Made by a program: the position numbers and the translations under genes. From contig JAAYCL010000014.1 in the NCBI GenBank assembly GCA_012729785.1, positions 1-64,000 on the forward strand: a stretch of 64,000 bases of DNA, written 5' to 3'. This stretch comes from Chlamydiota bacterium. GTDB lineage: Bacteria; Auribacterota; Tritonobacteria; UBA1439. Shown here piece after piece: positions 1 to 7,953 of the stretch (position 1 is the stretch's first letter; every line of letters starts with the position of its first letter). The notes beneath the pieces were generated by a model. It worked only from the letters and a program-made list of their open reading frames with translations, did no database searches and had not been told where the DNA came from.

Positions 1-629
1 CCGGCTCCCCCGCTCCAGGTGGGAAGGGCCTTGCGGAACGCGTACAGGACGAGCAGGGCCGCGGGGAGTTCCGGGTAGATCAGGTTGGCGTAGAAGATCA
101 CCGGCGGGGTGAGGACGACCGCCGCCATGGCCAGCAGAGGGGGGACGAGCGGCACGCAGCCGGGTCGGTCCAAAGAGGCCCGGCCACCGACCAGGTCGAC
201 GCAGAGGAGCCAGGTGTTGACGGCGAGGAGGGCGGCGAGGAGGTTCATAAAGAGGAGAACCGCCGCCCGTGGCGAAACACCGAGGCGCACGGCGAGGGCG
301 TAGACCGGCGCGATGAGGATCGGAAGGCCGGGGGTGTGGATGGAGTAGATCTCCCTTCGTTCCCAGTCCTTCCGGGCGCCGTGCCCCTCGCACCGCGGCA
401 CGCCGAAGAAGCGGCCGTGCTCCTCGGTTCGGTTGTTGAAGAGATTGAAATCCCGGTCGAACGCGACGCTGTGCGCGAGGAGGAGGTACGACGGCTCGTC
501 GCCGGTGAGGAACCGCGCCTGCCCGGGCCCCTCCGCGCCGAACGACACCAACCGCATCCTGGCAAGGGAGAAGATCGCCAACGAGACGGCGAATACGCCG
601 ACGGCGGCGAGACGGAGGCGCGGCGCCAT
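1..629 (-). CDS. Polytopic membrane protein, glycosyltransferase-39/GT-C-like (C-terminus outside window)
   Basis: The gene reads leftward from an ATG at 629 and runs off the window start, leaving about 209 residues. Visible are an N-terminal membrane segment (residues 6-22), then a GDEPSYLLLAHS segment, a GLPILIAP stretch and at least three more hydrophobic segments. A DEP-x-Y motif in the first loop followed by membrane helices is typical of lipid-linked-sugar-dependent GT-C transferases and related uncharacterised membrane proteins. The neighbours across the 180-bp divergent gap are glycosyltransferases, which fits cell-surface glycan assembly. The catalytic assignment is inference because most of the protein is missing. 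Confidence 0.6.
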   Translation of the reverse strand, partial: MAPRLRLAAVGVFAVSLAIFSLARMRLVSFGAEGPGQARFLTGDEPSYLLLAHSVAFDRDFNLFNNRTEEHGRFFGVPRCEGHGARKDWERREIYSIHTPGLPILIAPVYALAVRLGVSPRAAVLLFMNLLAALLAVNTWLLCVDLVGGRASLDRPGCVPLVPPLLAMAAVVLTPPVIFYANLIYPELPAALLVLYAFRKALPTWSGGA

Positions 630-795
630 TCCTGATCCCTCCCGGGTGCCCGGCCGGCACACAGGGAACCCCGCGCGGCGTGGGGGCGCGCCGTCCGCCA
701 TTCCCGCCTCGACGGAAGCGGGCGTCAACGGCGGGTGCGGTCCGGCCCGTCCGTGCGAGCGGGATTTTACCATACTAGGCGACGCGCCCGGATGG

Positions 796-801
796 TAGAA
801 T
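796..801 (+). promoter_or_regulatory. -10-like box TAGAAT placed for a leaderless transcript
   Basis: TAGAAT lies 8 bases before the ATG at 810. The intervening bases are mostly C and no Shine-Dalgarno is visible. With the usual 6-8 base distance from -10 to start site, transcription would begin at or next to the start codon. The same arrangement recurs before surE, the gene at 37,911 and the minus-strand gene starting at 43,593. Confidence 0.4.
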
Positions 802-809
802 TGCCCCCG

Positions 810-1937
810 ATGGAACTTGTCCGACGGGACTGTCGCCATATGCGGTGGGACCGGCCATGTGCGCCGCATAAGGCCGAGGGTGCGCGCTGCCGCGGGTGCG
901 GCCACTACGATCCGGTGGGGAAGCGGATCCTCGTCATCAAGCTCGACGCGCTGGGCGACGTGCTGCGGACCACCTGCATCCTCCCCGCCCTGCGAACAAT
1001 CCATCCCTCGGCGCAGGTCACATGGATAACCCTCCCCGCCGCGATGCCGCTGCTCGAGCATAACCCGTTCATAGACCGGGTGATCCCGTACGGCGCCGAG
1101 GCGCTCGCGATGTTGCGCGTCGAGCGGTTCGACATCTCACTCTGTCTCGACGCGGCCCCGCGGAGCGCCGCGCTCGGGAGCCTCGCGCGGGCGGGGGAGA
1201 AGCGCGGGTTCCGCCTCGACGCCAGGGGCAGGGTGGCGCCGATCGGCGCGGAGGCCCGCGCCTGGCTCATGATGGGGCTCTTCGACGACGCGAAGAAGGC
1301 CAACCGCCGCACCTATCAGGAGATCGTGATGGGGATCAGCGGCCTCGCCGGGTTGCGCCAGGAGATCGTCGTGGCGCTCTCCGACGAGGAGAGGGAATTC
1401 GCCCGCCGTTTCGCCGCTCGGAAGGGACTCGCGCCCGGCGGGCGGGGGCGCGCGATCGTCGGCGTCAACACGGGGAGCGGGAGCCGCTGGCCGATGAAGC
1501 AGTGGCCGGCGGCCCTCTGCGCGGACCTGGTGCGGCGGCTCGCCGGGCTTCGCGGGACGCGGGTGCTCCTGTTCGGCGGGGAGGAGGAGAAGGCGAGGAA
1601 CGCCGCGATACGGAACGCCGCGGGGGCGGCGCTGGTCGACACCGGGTGCGGCAACAGCCTCCGGGAGTTCATCGCGCTCGTCGGACTCTGCGACCTTCTC
1701 GTCTCGAGCGACAGTCTCGGGCTCCACGTCGCCCTCGGTTTCGGCAAGAAGGTCGTGGGGCTTTTCGGGCCGACCTCCTCCGCGGAGATCGACGTCTATG
1801 GGCGCGGGGTGAAGATCGTTTCAGACGCGGACTGCGCCTGCTGCTATCTCCGCGCGTGCGAACGCCGTCCTTCCTGCATGGCGCGGATCTCCCCCTCGGC
1901 CGTCTTCGAAGCGGTTCAAGGTCTTCTGAACCGGTGA
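810..1937 (+). CDS. Glycosyltransferase family 9 (ADP-heptose:LPS heptosyltransferase-like)
   Basis: A 375-residue GT9 protein, probably transferring heptose or a related NDP-sugar to lipopolysaccharide core on the cytoplasmic face of the inner membrane. The N-terminal Rossmann half carries the family motif KLDALGDVLRTT (residues 44-55). The C-terminal half has GVNTGSGSRWP, then VSSDSLGLHVALGFGKKVVGLFGPT, shown here only as a region, for nucleotide-sugar binding. Unusually, it starts with a Cys-bearing segment (C8, C17, C27, C30) and ends with a Cys cluster around DCACCYLRACERRPSC, so a metal site is possible. The start at 810 is preferred over upstream in-frame starts because it directly follows a -10-like box. 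The GT2 gene follows 37 bases later. Confidence 0.85.
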   Translation: MELVRRDCRHMRWDRPCAPHKAEGARCRGCGHYDPVGKRILVIKLDALGDVLRTTCILPALRTIHPSAQVTWITLPAAMPLLEHNPFIDRVIPYGAEALAMLRVERFDISLCLDAAPRSAALGSLARAGEKRGFRLDARGRVAPIGAEARAWLMMGLFDDAKKANRRTYQEIVMGISGLAGLRQEIVVALSDEEREFARRFAARKGLAPGGRGRAIVGVNTGSGSRWPMKQWPAALCADLVRRLAGLRGTRVLLFGGEEEKARNAAIRNAAGAALVDTGCGNSLREFIALVGLCDLLVSSDSLGLHVALGFGKKVVGLFGPTSSAEIDVYGRGVKIVSDADCACCYLRACERRPSCMARISPSAVFEAVQGLLNR

Positions 1938-1974
1938 CCGCGGCGCCGCGCAGGCGGGCTGGAGAGCGCTGCCG

Positions 1975-2700
1975 ATGAAGACGATGGCGTTGATCCCCAC
2001 GTACAACGAGGCCTCCTCGATCCTCCCCCTGGTACGCGAGATCGTCGAGCAGGCAAGGGATATCGAGGTGCTGGTCGTGGACGACAACTCGCCCGACGGC
2101 ACCTGGCGGCTCGTGGAGGAGGAGGCCCGGGCCGTCCCGCGCGTGCACCTCCTGCGCAGGCGCGACAGGCGCGGGCGGGGGCTCGCGGGCGCCGAGGGGT
2201 TCCGTCGGGCGCTTGAGGAGCGGGCGGACCGGATCGTGGAGATGGACGGGGACGGCTCGCACGACCCCGCGTTCATTCCCGACCTCCTGCGCGCGGCCGG
2301 GTCGGCGGGACTGGTGATCGGGTCGCGATACGTTCCCGGGGGGAGGGAGGAGGGGAGGAGCCGCTTCCGGAGGGCAATGAGCGCGCTCGCCCGGCGCTAT
2401 CTGCGAACCGTGCTCGGCGTGCGGGTGAAGGACCCGACCTCGGGGTTCAGATGCTACACCCGGGAGACGCTCGCGGCCATCACCGCCGAGCCGCTCCGGG
2501 CGCGCGACCCGTTCATCATCGCGGAGACGCTCTACCGGTGCGCGCGCAGCGGCATCCGGATCGTCGAGGTGCCGATCGTGTTTCGCGACCGCAGAGCCGG
2601 GCAGTCGAAACTCCGGGCCGGGACGCCGCTGCGCTACCTCGTCTCGGCGATACGGCTCAGGGCCTCGGGGTTCGGCCCTCGGGACAGGGGGATCGCATGA
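1975..2700 (+). CDS. Polyprenol-phosphate mannosyltransferase-like GT2 (DPM1 family)
   Basis: At 241 residues this matches the short soluble dolichol/polyprenol-phosphate mannose synthase type. It would move a hexose from a nucleotide sugar to undecaprenyl phosphate, giving the lipid-linked donor used by GT-C membrane enzymes like the one at the window start. Seen: IPTYNEASSI near the N-terminus, DDNSPDGTW for nucleotide binding, the metal-binding MDGDGSHDP near residue 90, and DPTSGFRCY plus the C-terminal basic QSKLR segment typical of the family. No C-terminal membrane helices are present. The stop overlaps the next start as ATGA, so the two genes are probably co-translated. Confidence 0.85.
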   Translation: MKTMALIPTYNEASSILPLVREIVEQARDIEVLVVDDNSPDGTWRLVEEEARAVPRVHLLRRRDRRGRGLAGAEGFRRALEERADRIVEMDGDGSHDPAFIPDLLRAAGSAGLVIGSRYVPGGREEGRSRFRRAMSALARRYLRTVLGVRVKDPTSGFRCYTRETLAAITAEPLRARDPFIIAETLYRCARSGIRIVEVPIVFRDRRAGQSKLRAGTPLRYLVSAIRLRASGFGPRDRGIA

Positions 2701-3179
2701 GGCGCGGGGAACGGCCGGTCGTCGTGGGGGTCGTCGGGGCGTCGCGCCCGGATCGGCGGGCCGCGCGAAACGCATACGAGGTGGGGCGGCTCGTCGCGCG
2801 GCGGGGGGCGGCGCTCATCTGCGGGGGGCTCGGCGGCGTGATGGCGGAGGCCGCGCGCGGCGCCCGCGAGGAGGGAGGCCTCACCATCGGCGTGCTCCCG
2901 GGGGACGACCGAAGCCGGGCCAACCCCCACATCTCCGTCCCGATCGTGACCGGGATGGGCTACGCGCGGAACATCGTGATCGTGCGCTCCGCGCATGCGA
3001 TCATCGCCATCGGGGGCTCCTACGGCACGCTCTCGGAGATCGCCTACGCCTTGAATCTCGGCGTCCCGATCGTCGGGCTCGGGACGTGGGAGATCGGGAG
3101 CATCGACCGGGGCGGGGCCGGGTTCCCCACGGCGGAGACGCCGGAGGAGGCGGTGGAGAAGGCGTTCGCGGGGATCTGA
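2697..3179 (+). CDS. LOG/TIGR00725-type nucleotide-binding protein
   Basis: A 160-residue single-domain Rossmann protein. It has VGVVGASR at the N-terminus, GGLGGVMAEAARGA in the middle and GGSYGTLSEIAYAL toward the C-terminus. This pattern is shared by LOG (cytokinin riboside phosphoribohydrolase) proteins, molybdenum-cofactor carrier proteins and TIGR00725 proteins. The LOG signature would be PGGxGT; here the loop is IGGSYGT, which favours the TIGR00725 branch of unknown substrate. Its ATG overlaps the stop of the GT2 gene, and the bifunctional-nuclease gene follows after 4 bases, so it sits in one operon with envelope genes. The function is not established. Confidence 0.75.
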   Translation: MRRGERPVVVGVVGASRPDRRAARNAYEVGRLVARRGAALICGGLGGVMAEAARGAREEGGLTIGVLPGDDRSRANPHISVPIVTGMGYARNIVIVRSAHAIIAIGGSYGTLSEIAYALNLGVPIVGLGTWEIGSIDRGGAGFPTAETPEEAVEKAFAGI

Positions 3180-3183
3180 TGCG

Positions 3184-3618
3184 ATGTCAAACGAACTGAT
3201 CGGGCTGTCGATGCGCCGCGTGGTCCCGGCGGGCGGCGGTTACGCGGTCTTCCTCCGGGGCAATGAGAAGACCTTCGTGATCTATGTCGACGGGGAGGTG
3301 GGGGCCGCCATCTCCCTCTACAGGGCGGGCGCCCCGCGTTCCCGTCCGCTCACGCACGATCTCCTGCTCAGCATCCTCAAGGGGCTCGAGATAGACGTCG
3401 AGAAGGTGGTGATCAACGACCTCAGGGACAACACCTTCTTCGCGCGCCTGTTCCTGCAGGACAACGGGGCCTCGGGGAAGAGGATATTCGAGATCGACGC
3501 GCGGCCGAGCGACTGCCTCGCCGTCGCCCTGCTCAGCGGAGCGAGGATCTACGCGGCGCCGCATGTCCTCGAGGCGGCGGGGGACGCACCCGAGCCGCCC
3601 GCGGAGGGGGGCGGCTGA
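3184..3618 (+). CDS. Bifunctional nuclease (BFN) family protein
   Basis: A 144-residue protein with the BFN domain (former DUF151). Visible hallmarks are the core GLEIDVEKVVINDLRDNTF, shown here only as a region near residues 60-80, the FFARLFL strand, and the RPSDCLAVAL motif near residue 110 that marks the family. Plant and bacterial members have reported RNase/DNase activity, but a physiological role in bacteria is unclear. The last 15 residues are acidic and Gly-rich. It ends a four-gene plus-strand run and converges on queH 6 bases beyond its stop. Confidence 0.8.
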   Translation: MSNELIGLSMRRVVPAGGGYAVFLRGNEKTFVIYVDGEVGAAISLYRAGAPRSRPLTHDLLLSILKGLEIDVEKVVINDLRDNTFFARLFLQDNGASGKRIFEIDARPSDCLAVALLSGARIYAAPHVLEAAGDAPEPPAEGGG

Positions 3619-3624
3619 AGAGGG

Positions 3625-4197
3625 TCAGGGGGGCGTCTTCGCCCCTCCGCGGTTCCGCCTCGCCAGGGCGCTGAAGACGCAGCCGCAGTAGTTCTGCCGG
3701 TAGATCCCGAGGGCCCGGCTCATCCGGCAGCTCTCCCCGTACCCGTCCCCCTTCTTGAAGTCCGCATCGAGGAATTCGACGCCGTGCAGCGCCCCGGCTT
3801 CCCGGCCCAGCCGGTTGACGAGGGCGGCGTTCTTGTGGGGGCTTACGGTGAGCGTGGTCCCGAACCGCTCGAAACCGCGTGCCGCCGCGGCGCGGGCCGT
3901 CTCCTCGAGCCGCATGCGGATGCAGCGGGCGCACCGCGCCCCCCCCTCAGGCTCCCGATCGAGTTTCTTGACGATGTCGAACCAGTCGCGGGGGCGGTAC
4001 GGGGGGACGATGAGCGGCAGCGACGAGTCGCGGCAGTGGCGGGAGGCCTCGGCGAGCCGCCGCGCGTGTTCCGCGGGGGGGTGGATGTTCGGATTGAAGA
4101 AGTAGCCGGTCACGGCGTGGCCGACGGAGAGGACCCTGATGACATGCGTCGAGCAGGGGGCGCAGCAGATATGGAGGAGCAGCCGCGTCGCGGGCAC
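3625..4197 (-). CDS. queH: Epoxyqueuosine reductase QueH
   Basis: QueH reduces epoxyqueuosine to queuosine in tRNA anticodons using a 4Fe-4S cluster. The protein has the family cysteines: HICCAPCSTH at residues 9-18, a CARCIRMR pair in the middle and YCGCVF near the C-terminus. FFNPNIHP and the YRPRDWF segment are also typical. The start chosen is a GTG at 4197 with GGAGGC 8 bases upstream. A longer reading exists from an ATG at 4230, but it would run through a TATACT box (4219-4224, minus strand) that looks like the gene's own promoter. Predicted length is 190 residues, normal for the family. Confidence 0.88.
   Translation of the reverse strand: MPATRLLLHICCAPCSTHVIRVLSVGHAVTGYFFNPNIHPPAEHARRLAEASRHCRDSSLPLIVPPYRPRDWFDIVKKLDREPEGGARCARCIRMRLEETARAAAARGFERFGTTLTVSPHKNAALVNRLGREAGALHGVEFLDADFKKGDGYGESCRMSRALGIYRQNYCGCVFSALARRNRGGAKTPP
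3629..3645. terminator. GC hairpin between convergent genes
   Basis: A GGGGGCG / CGCCCC stem around a TCTT loop lies at the meeting point of the bifunctional-nuclease gene and queH, inside the last codons of queH. No U-run follows on either strand, so intrinsic termination is only a possibility. Confidence 0.3.
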
Positions 4198-4218
4198 GTG
4201 TGTTGCCTCCGTTCCGGC

Positions 4219-4224
4219 AGTATA
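4219..4224 (-). promoter_or_regulatory. -10 box TATACT for queH
   Basis: Reading the minus strand, TATACT lies about 22 bases before the GTG at 4197, with GGAGGC in between. It supports the shorter queH start. Confidence 0.4.
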
Positions 4225-4355
4225 GTCCATTCCGGCGCCGACCGGAACCGCTCCGGGGCCGCGGCGGCGAAAGCGCATTCGCAATTCTATGCACCGCAAT
4301 AGGATGTGATATATTTCATTTTGGCGCCTGAAGCGCGCCGCATTGTGCCCGGGTT

Positions 4356-4370
4356 GGTATATAATATACC
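4356..4370 (+). promoter_or_regulatory. Palindromic -10 region GGTATATAATATACC
   Basis: A 15-base palindrome around a consensus TATAAT (4360-4365) lies 32 bases upstream of the ATG at 4398. No good -35 is seen at 17 bases. The perfect symmetry could also be a regulator site covering the -10. Confidence 0.5.
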
Positions 4371-4397
4371 CCTTCGACTCTGTCATCGGTCTGTTCC

Positions 4398-5288
4398 ATG
4401 CAAAGAATCCTCATCACCGGCGCAAGCGGTTTTCTCGGCTGGAACCTCGCGCGGAGTCTCTCGGGGACGTGCGAGCTATGGGGCACCTTCGCCTCCCATC
4501 CGGTCGATATCCCGGGGTGCCTGATGGAGCGGCTCGATCTGGAAGGAGCCGGCGATCTCACGGCCCTCGTGCGGCGCGTCCGGCCCGCCGCGGTGCTGCA
4601 CGCCGCGGCGCTCGTCGACGTGGATCTTTGTGAGCGGGAGCCTGCGCGGGCGCGCAGGCTGAACGTGGAGGCGGTGGGGCGTATCGCGGAGGCAGCGGCG
4701 GAGATAGGCGCACGGCTCGTCTACTTCTCCTCGGATATGGTCTTCGACGGGACGAAGGGGATGTACACCGAGGAGGACGAGCCGTCCCCGATAAGCGTCT
4801 ACGGGGAGACGAAGCTCGAGGGGGAACGGCTGGCGCTGCGGACCGCCTCCTCGAACGTCGTCGCGCGCCTGTCGCTTATGTACGGAGCGGGCCCCGCGCC
4901 GCACAGCTCCTTCCTCGGCTGGATGCGGGGCCGCCTCGAAAAGGGCGAGACGGTGAACCTCTTCACCGACCAGTACCGGACCCCGCTCTATGTCCGCGAT
5001 GCGTGCCGCGCAATCGGGCGGATCCTCGCGAGGCCGGAGGCCCGCGGGGTGTACCATCTCGCGGGGCCGGAGCGGATGAACCGGTACGAGCTCGGACGGC
5101 TCGCGGCGGCGGTCTTCGGCTTCCCCGAGCGGCTTCTCAACCCGGTGCGGATGGACGAGATGCAGGGGCTTATGCCGAGGCCGAAAGACAACTCGATGGA
5201 CAACCGGAAGGCGGCGCGGGAACTCGGCATGCAGTTCACGAAGGCGGCGGACGGTCTTGGGGCGGTGGCCCGGGAGGCGGCTGGATGA
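4398..5288 (+). CDS. dTDP-4-dehydrorhamnose reductase-like SDR (RmlD family)
   Basis: A 296-residue extended short-chain dehydrogenase. The NAD(P) site GASGFLG is at residues 8-14, the catalytic YGETK (Y135, K139) follows an FSSDMVFDG strand, and AALVDVDLCE is typical of RmlD. RmlD reduces dTDP-4-keto-6-deoxy-mannose to dTDP-rhamnose; related enzymes act on other 4-keto sugars and the beta subunit of methionine adenosyltransferase is a paralogue, so the substrate is not certain. The gene lies behind its own strong -10 and its stop overlaps the deacetylase start as ATGA, tying it to surface polysaccharide processing. Confidence 0.8.
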   Translation: MQRILITGASGFLGWNLARSLSGTCELWGTFASHPVDIPGCLMERLDLEGAGDLTALVRRVRPAAVLHAAALVDVDLCEREPARARRLNVEAVGRIAEAAAEIGARLVYFSSDMVFDGTKGMYTEEDEPSPISVYGETKLEGERLALRTASSNVVARLSLMYGAGPAPHSSFLGWMRGRLEKGETVNLFTDQYRTPLYVRDACRAIGRILARPEARGVYHLAGPERMNRYELGRLAAAVFGFPERLLNPVRMDEMQGLMPRPKDNSMDNRKAARELGMQFTKAADGLGAVAREAAG

Positions 5289-6076
5289 GGCGGTATTTGC
5301 CGCGGAGGCTCGTGCCGATACTGATGTACCACCGCATGGGGAGCATCGGCCGCCCGTCGCGCTCCTGGCTCGAACCGGACCTCTTCGAGGAGGGGCTCGA
5401 CCGATTGAAGAGGGGCGGATTCGCGGTGCTGGATCTGGCCGCGCTTGCGGAGAGGATCCGCCTGGGGGAGCGGATGCCGCGCCGCGCGGTCGCGCTCACC
5501 TTCGACGACGGGTGGCTCGACACCTACGCCGCGGCCCTCCCGATCCTCGTCCGCTTCAGGGTTCCGGCGACGGTCTTCCTCGTCTCCGGGCGGATCGGGC
5601 TGCGGGAGTATGTCGGGTGGGGCGAGATACGGGAGATGCGCAGCTGCGGGATCACGTTCGGTGCGCACACCGTGAGCCATCCGCGCCTGACCGAGATCCC
5701 CCCGGAGCAGGCGCGAGGCGAGATCGAGGATAGCAAGAAGCAACTCGAGGACGGACTGGGCGAGGAGGTCCCGACCTTCTGCTACCCGTACGGATTCTTC
5801 AACCGGGGCGTGCGCGATATGGTGCAGGCGGCAGGGTTCCGCGCGGCGTGCTGCAACACGCCCGGGCGGGGGTGGCCCGACGGCGATCCGTTCGCCCTCA
5901 AGCGCGTCTCGGTGACCTACCGGATGCGGGGCCGCGCCGCCTGGGCGGCCGCCATGTCGGGGTACTACGTTTTTTTCAAGGAGCTGCGGCGGGGGGACAA
6001 GGGGTACCTTCGATCTTCCCTCGGTCGCCGGGTCGGCGCGGCTGACCGCGCACACGGTTGCACGGAGCGGCTATGA
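5285..6076 (+). CDS. Polysaccharide deacetylase (NodB homology, CE4)
   Basis: A 263-residue CE4 deacetylase. The metal-binding TFDDGW motif is at residues 72-77, with the second motif GAHTVSHPRLT supplying H128 and H132. FCYPYGFF near residue 165 is the usual motif 3. Enzymes of this fold remove N- or O-acetyl groups from glycans. There is no signal peptide or membrane segment, so it would act in the cytoplasm or on lipid-linked intermediates. It overlaps the upstream reductase and the downstream metallopeptidase-like gene by ATGA junctions, so the three genes form a translationally coupled unit. Confidence 0.85.
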   Translation: MRRYLPRRLVPILMYHRMGSIGRPSRSWLEPDLFEEGLDRLKRGGFAVLDLAALAERIRLGERMPRRAVALTFDDGWLDTYAAALPILVRFRVPATVFLVSGRIGLREYVGWGEIREMRSCGITFGAHTVSHPRLTEIPPEQARGEIEDSKKQLEDGLGEEVPTFCYPYGFFNRGVRDMVQAAGFRAACCNTPGRGWPDGDPFALKRVSVTYRMRGRAAWAAAMSGYYVFFKELRRGDKGYLRSSLGRRVGAADRAHGCTERL

Positions 6077-7101
6077 CGGCCAGGAGAACGCATATCTCGC
6101 TCAAGGAGATCCGGCGCTACGAGCTGCTCAACACCCGCGTCTGCGACCTGCCGCTGAAGATCGAGGGGCCGCTGCGGGACTGCATCCTCGCGCACTACCG
6201 GGAGCTCCAGGCGCGAAAGATACGGTTCAGGCCCCGTTTCTACCTCGGGGCCGAGATCGAGGACGGGTGGGGATGCGTGGACGGCACGATCTGCATCGAG
6301 GTGCCGTTCTACCTCGGGAACCCGGAGCTCATGGCGCTGCACAAGGAGTACTACGGTGAGGTGGAGGGGGAGGCGGAGATACTGAAGATCCTCCGCCACG
6401 AGACCGGCCATGCGATCAACTACGCCTTTCGGCTCCACGAGCGCAAGGATTGGCAGGGGATCTTCGGCGACTTCACGAAACGGTACCCGAAATGCTACCG
6501 TACGAAGCCGTGGAGCAAGAAGCACGTGCAGCACCTCGATTCCTTCTACGCGCAGCGCCACCCCGACGAGGACTGGGCGGAGTCGTTCGCCGTCTGGCTC
6601 ACGCCGGGGGTCAACTGGCGCCGGTGCTACAAAGGCTGGGACGCGATCGAGAAGCTGATCTACGTCGATATCATCATGAAGCAGATCGGCGGCGTCTGCC
6701 CCGCCGCGCGCCGCATCGCCTACGACGCCCCCGCCCGGAAGGAGCGGCGCACCCTCGCGGAGTTGTACGACGTGGAGGCGGTGACCGCGCTGGGCGAGCA
6801 GGAGATGGAGGACTACATCAAGGATCTCGGACAGATCTTCCTCCGGCGGGTGCGCCGCAGGGAGTACCACGTTGCCGCCGCCGACTTCCTCACCCGGTAC
6901 CGGGAGGCGATCATCTCCGGGGTGGCCCGGTGGATACTGCACTCGAACAAGAACTCGGTGCGCAAGATCATCCGCCGCATGAAGGCGGTCTGCCGGCACT
7001 ACGGGCTCGTGATGATCCGGTCGGAGGGGGCCGAGAAGCTCGCCGAGGTCACCGCGCTGGTGACATGGTACGTCATCAACGACATCTACGATTTGGATTA
7101 G
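6073..7101 (+). CDS. Putative zinc metallopeptidase-like protein
   Basis: A 342-residue soluble protein with a gluzincin-like signature: HETGH at residues 109-113 inside an RHETGHAINYAF helix, and DEDWAESFAVWLTP with E170 as a likely third ligand. The first 100 residues are conserved-looking but not recognisable; the C-terminal 120 residues are helical and basic. It resembles the uncharacterised zinc-binding metallopeptidase families (Peptidase_Mx type), and the substrate is unknown. No signal peptide is present. The ATG at 6073 overlaps the deacetylase stop, so it ends the coupled triplet. Its TAG stop (7099-7101) shares its last G with the first base of the transposase element. Confidence 0.6.
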   Translation: MTARRTHISLKEIRRYELLNTRVCDLPLKIEGPLRDCILAHYRELQARKIRFRPRFYLGAEIEDGWGCVDGTICIEVPFYLGNPELMALHKEYYGEVEGEAEILKILRHETGHAINYAFRLHERKDWQGIFGDFTKRYPKCYRTKPWSKKHVQHLDSFYAQRHPDEDWAESFAVWLTPGVNWRRCYKGWDAIEKLIYVDIIMKQIGGVCPAARRIAYDAPARKERRTLAELYDVEAVTALGEQEMEDYIKDLGQIFLRRVRRREYHVAAADFLTRYREAIISGVARWILHSNKNSVRKIIRRMKAVCRHYGLVMIRSEGAEKLAEVTALVTWYVINDIYDLD

Positions 7102-7155
7102 TAGACGTTGTATGCAACCGGCTGCTGTCGTTGATGTTGCGCATTAATTCGTCCC
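7101..7155 (+). repeat. Left 55-bp arm of the transposase element
   Basis: It consists of GTAGAC, a GTTG/CAAC mini-palindrome, a 27-base spacer and the inner motif AT/TCGTCCC. The inner motif read on the minus strand encodes the last residues and TAA stop of the transposase (stop at 7144-7146). Confidence 0.75.
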
Positions 7156-7836
7156 TCTTCCCGCCCTTCTCGGCGCTCCACGTGTTCCTGGTTGAGGGCG
7201 TCCGCCTATGATCCCGATTCGGCCGCGGAAGTCATCGTCTCCGGCAGGATCCGGATTGGCCCTGAATAGCCTCTCCTCATCCGCGTCGGAATCGCAAAGG
7301 TAGGAGATGTATCCCGCCATCCGTTGCGCGGCATCGGCGCCGAAACGCTCCCATATCGGGGCTTCCACGGTCACGGGGTCCGGGATGCCGAGGCAGTGCA
7401 GCCGCGCGCTGCTGTACGGGTATTCCCATGCGTGCGCTACATAGTGCGCGCGCACCGGGTTCCTCTCGATGTACCTGGCACACGCCAGCAGGTAGCGTTC
7501 AATCTGGATTGGCTGAAGACCGAACCGGCCCTGCCAAAGAAGGCCCGAGGTTTGGTAGACCCTGTGGTGGTAATGCGTGTAGGCCCGGTCGAGGCCGGCC
7601 ATAAAAGACGAGATCCTCCGTGGATCGGCGATCTCCAGGAGCAGATGGAAGTGCGTTCGCATCAGAACCCAGTGGTAGATGCTGAGTAGGGAGGATTCCG
7701 TGTATCGGCGAAGCAGACCTATGAAATAGGCGTAATCCTCCCCTGCACGGAACAGCGGGGCGCGGTTGTTCGTGCGGTTGTACGCGTGGAAGACAAGTGA
7801 ACCGGTAAGCTGATGCCTTCTGGCTCGCGGTGGCAT
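7144..7836 (-). CDS. REP-associated tyrosine transposase (Transposase_17, IS200-like)
   Basis: A 230-residue Y1-type HUH transposase. The HUH pair is THFHLLLE (H62, H64), and the likely nucleophile is in the ERYLLACARYIERNPVRA helix (Y115 by position), a pattern diagnostic of RAYT proteins. These enzymes cleave single-stranded DNA at palindromic REP sequences. The start is the ATG at 7836, preceded by GGAGGTGAAACT; a longer reading to 7920 would run through this site. The final residues G-T-N-stop are encoded by the conserved inner motif of the left arm. The gene looks intact, and the related 111-bp elements elsewhere in the window could be its substrates. Confidence 0.88.
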   Translation of the reverse strand: MPPRARRHQLTGSLVFHAYNRTNNRAPLFRAGEDYAYFIGLLRRYTESSLLSIYHWVLMRTHFHLLLEIADPRRISSFMAGLDRAYTHYHHRVYQTSGLLWQGRFGLQPIQIERYLLACARYIERNPVRAHYVAHAWEYPYSSARLHCLGIPDPVTVEAPIWERFGADAAQRMAGYISYLCDSDADEERLFRANPDPAGDDDFRGRIGIIGGRPQPGTRGAPRRAGRGTN

Positions 7837-7898
7837 AGTTTCACCTCCCATCAGATTAGTCGCGAAATGAGAAAAAAGATTACAGGAGAAATTGAGAC

Positions 7899-7953
7899 GG
7901 GGATAAATAGTTCGCAACACTCAGCGGCGGAGTATATTGGATACAACGTCCGC
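7899..7953 (-). repeat. Inner, diverged right arm of the transposase element
   Basis: Read on the minus strand from 7953, it begins GCGGACGTTGTATCCAAT (14 of 18 positions match the left tip) and ends ATTTATCCCC 55 bases later, so it has the arm geometry. It lies 62 bases upstream of the transposase start and 59 bases inside the outer right arm. Confidence 0.5.

Noticed and set aside
5003-5284. N-terminal extension of the polysaccharide deacetylase
   Set aside because: The in-frame extension lies inside the reductase gene in another frame; the ATG at 5,285 overlapping the reductase stop is the natural start.
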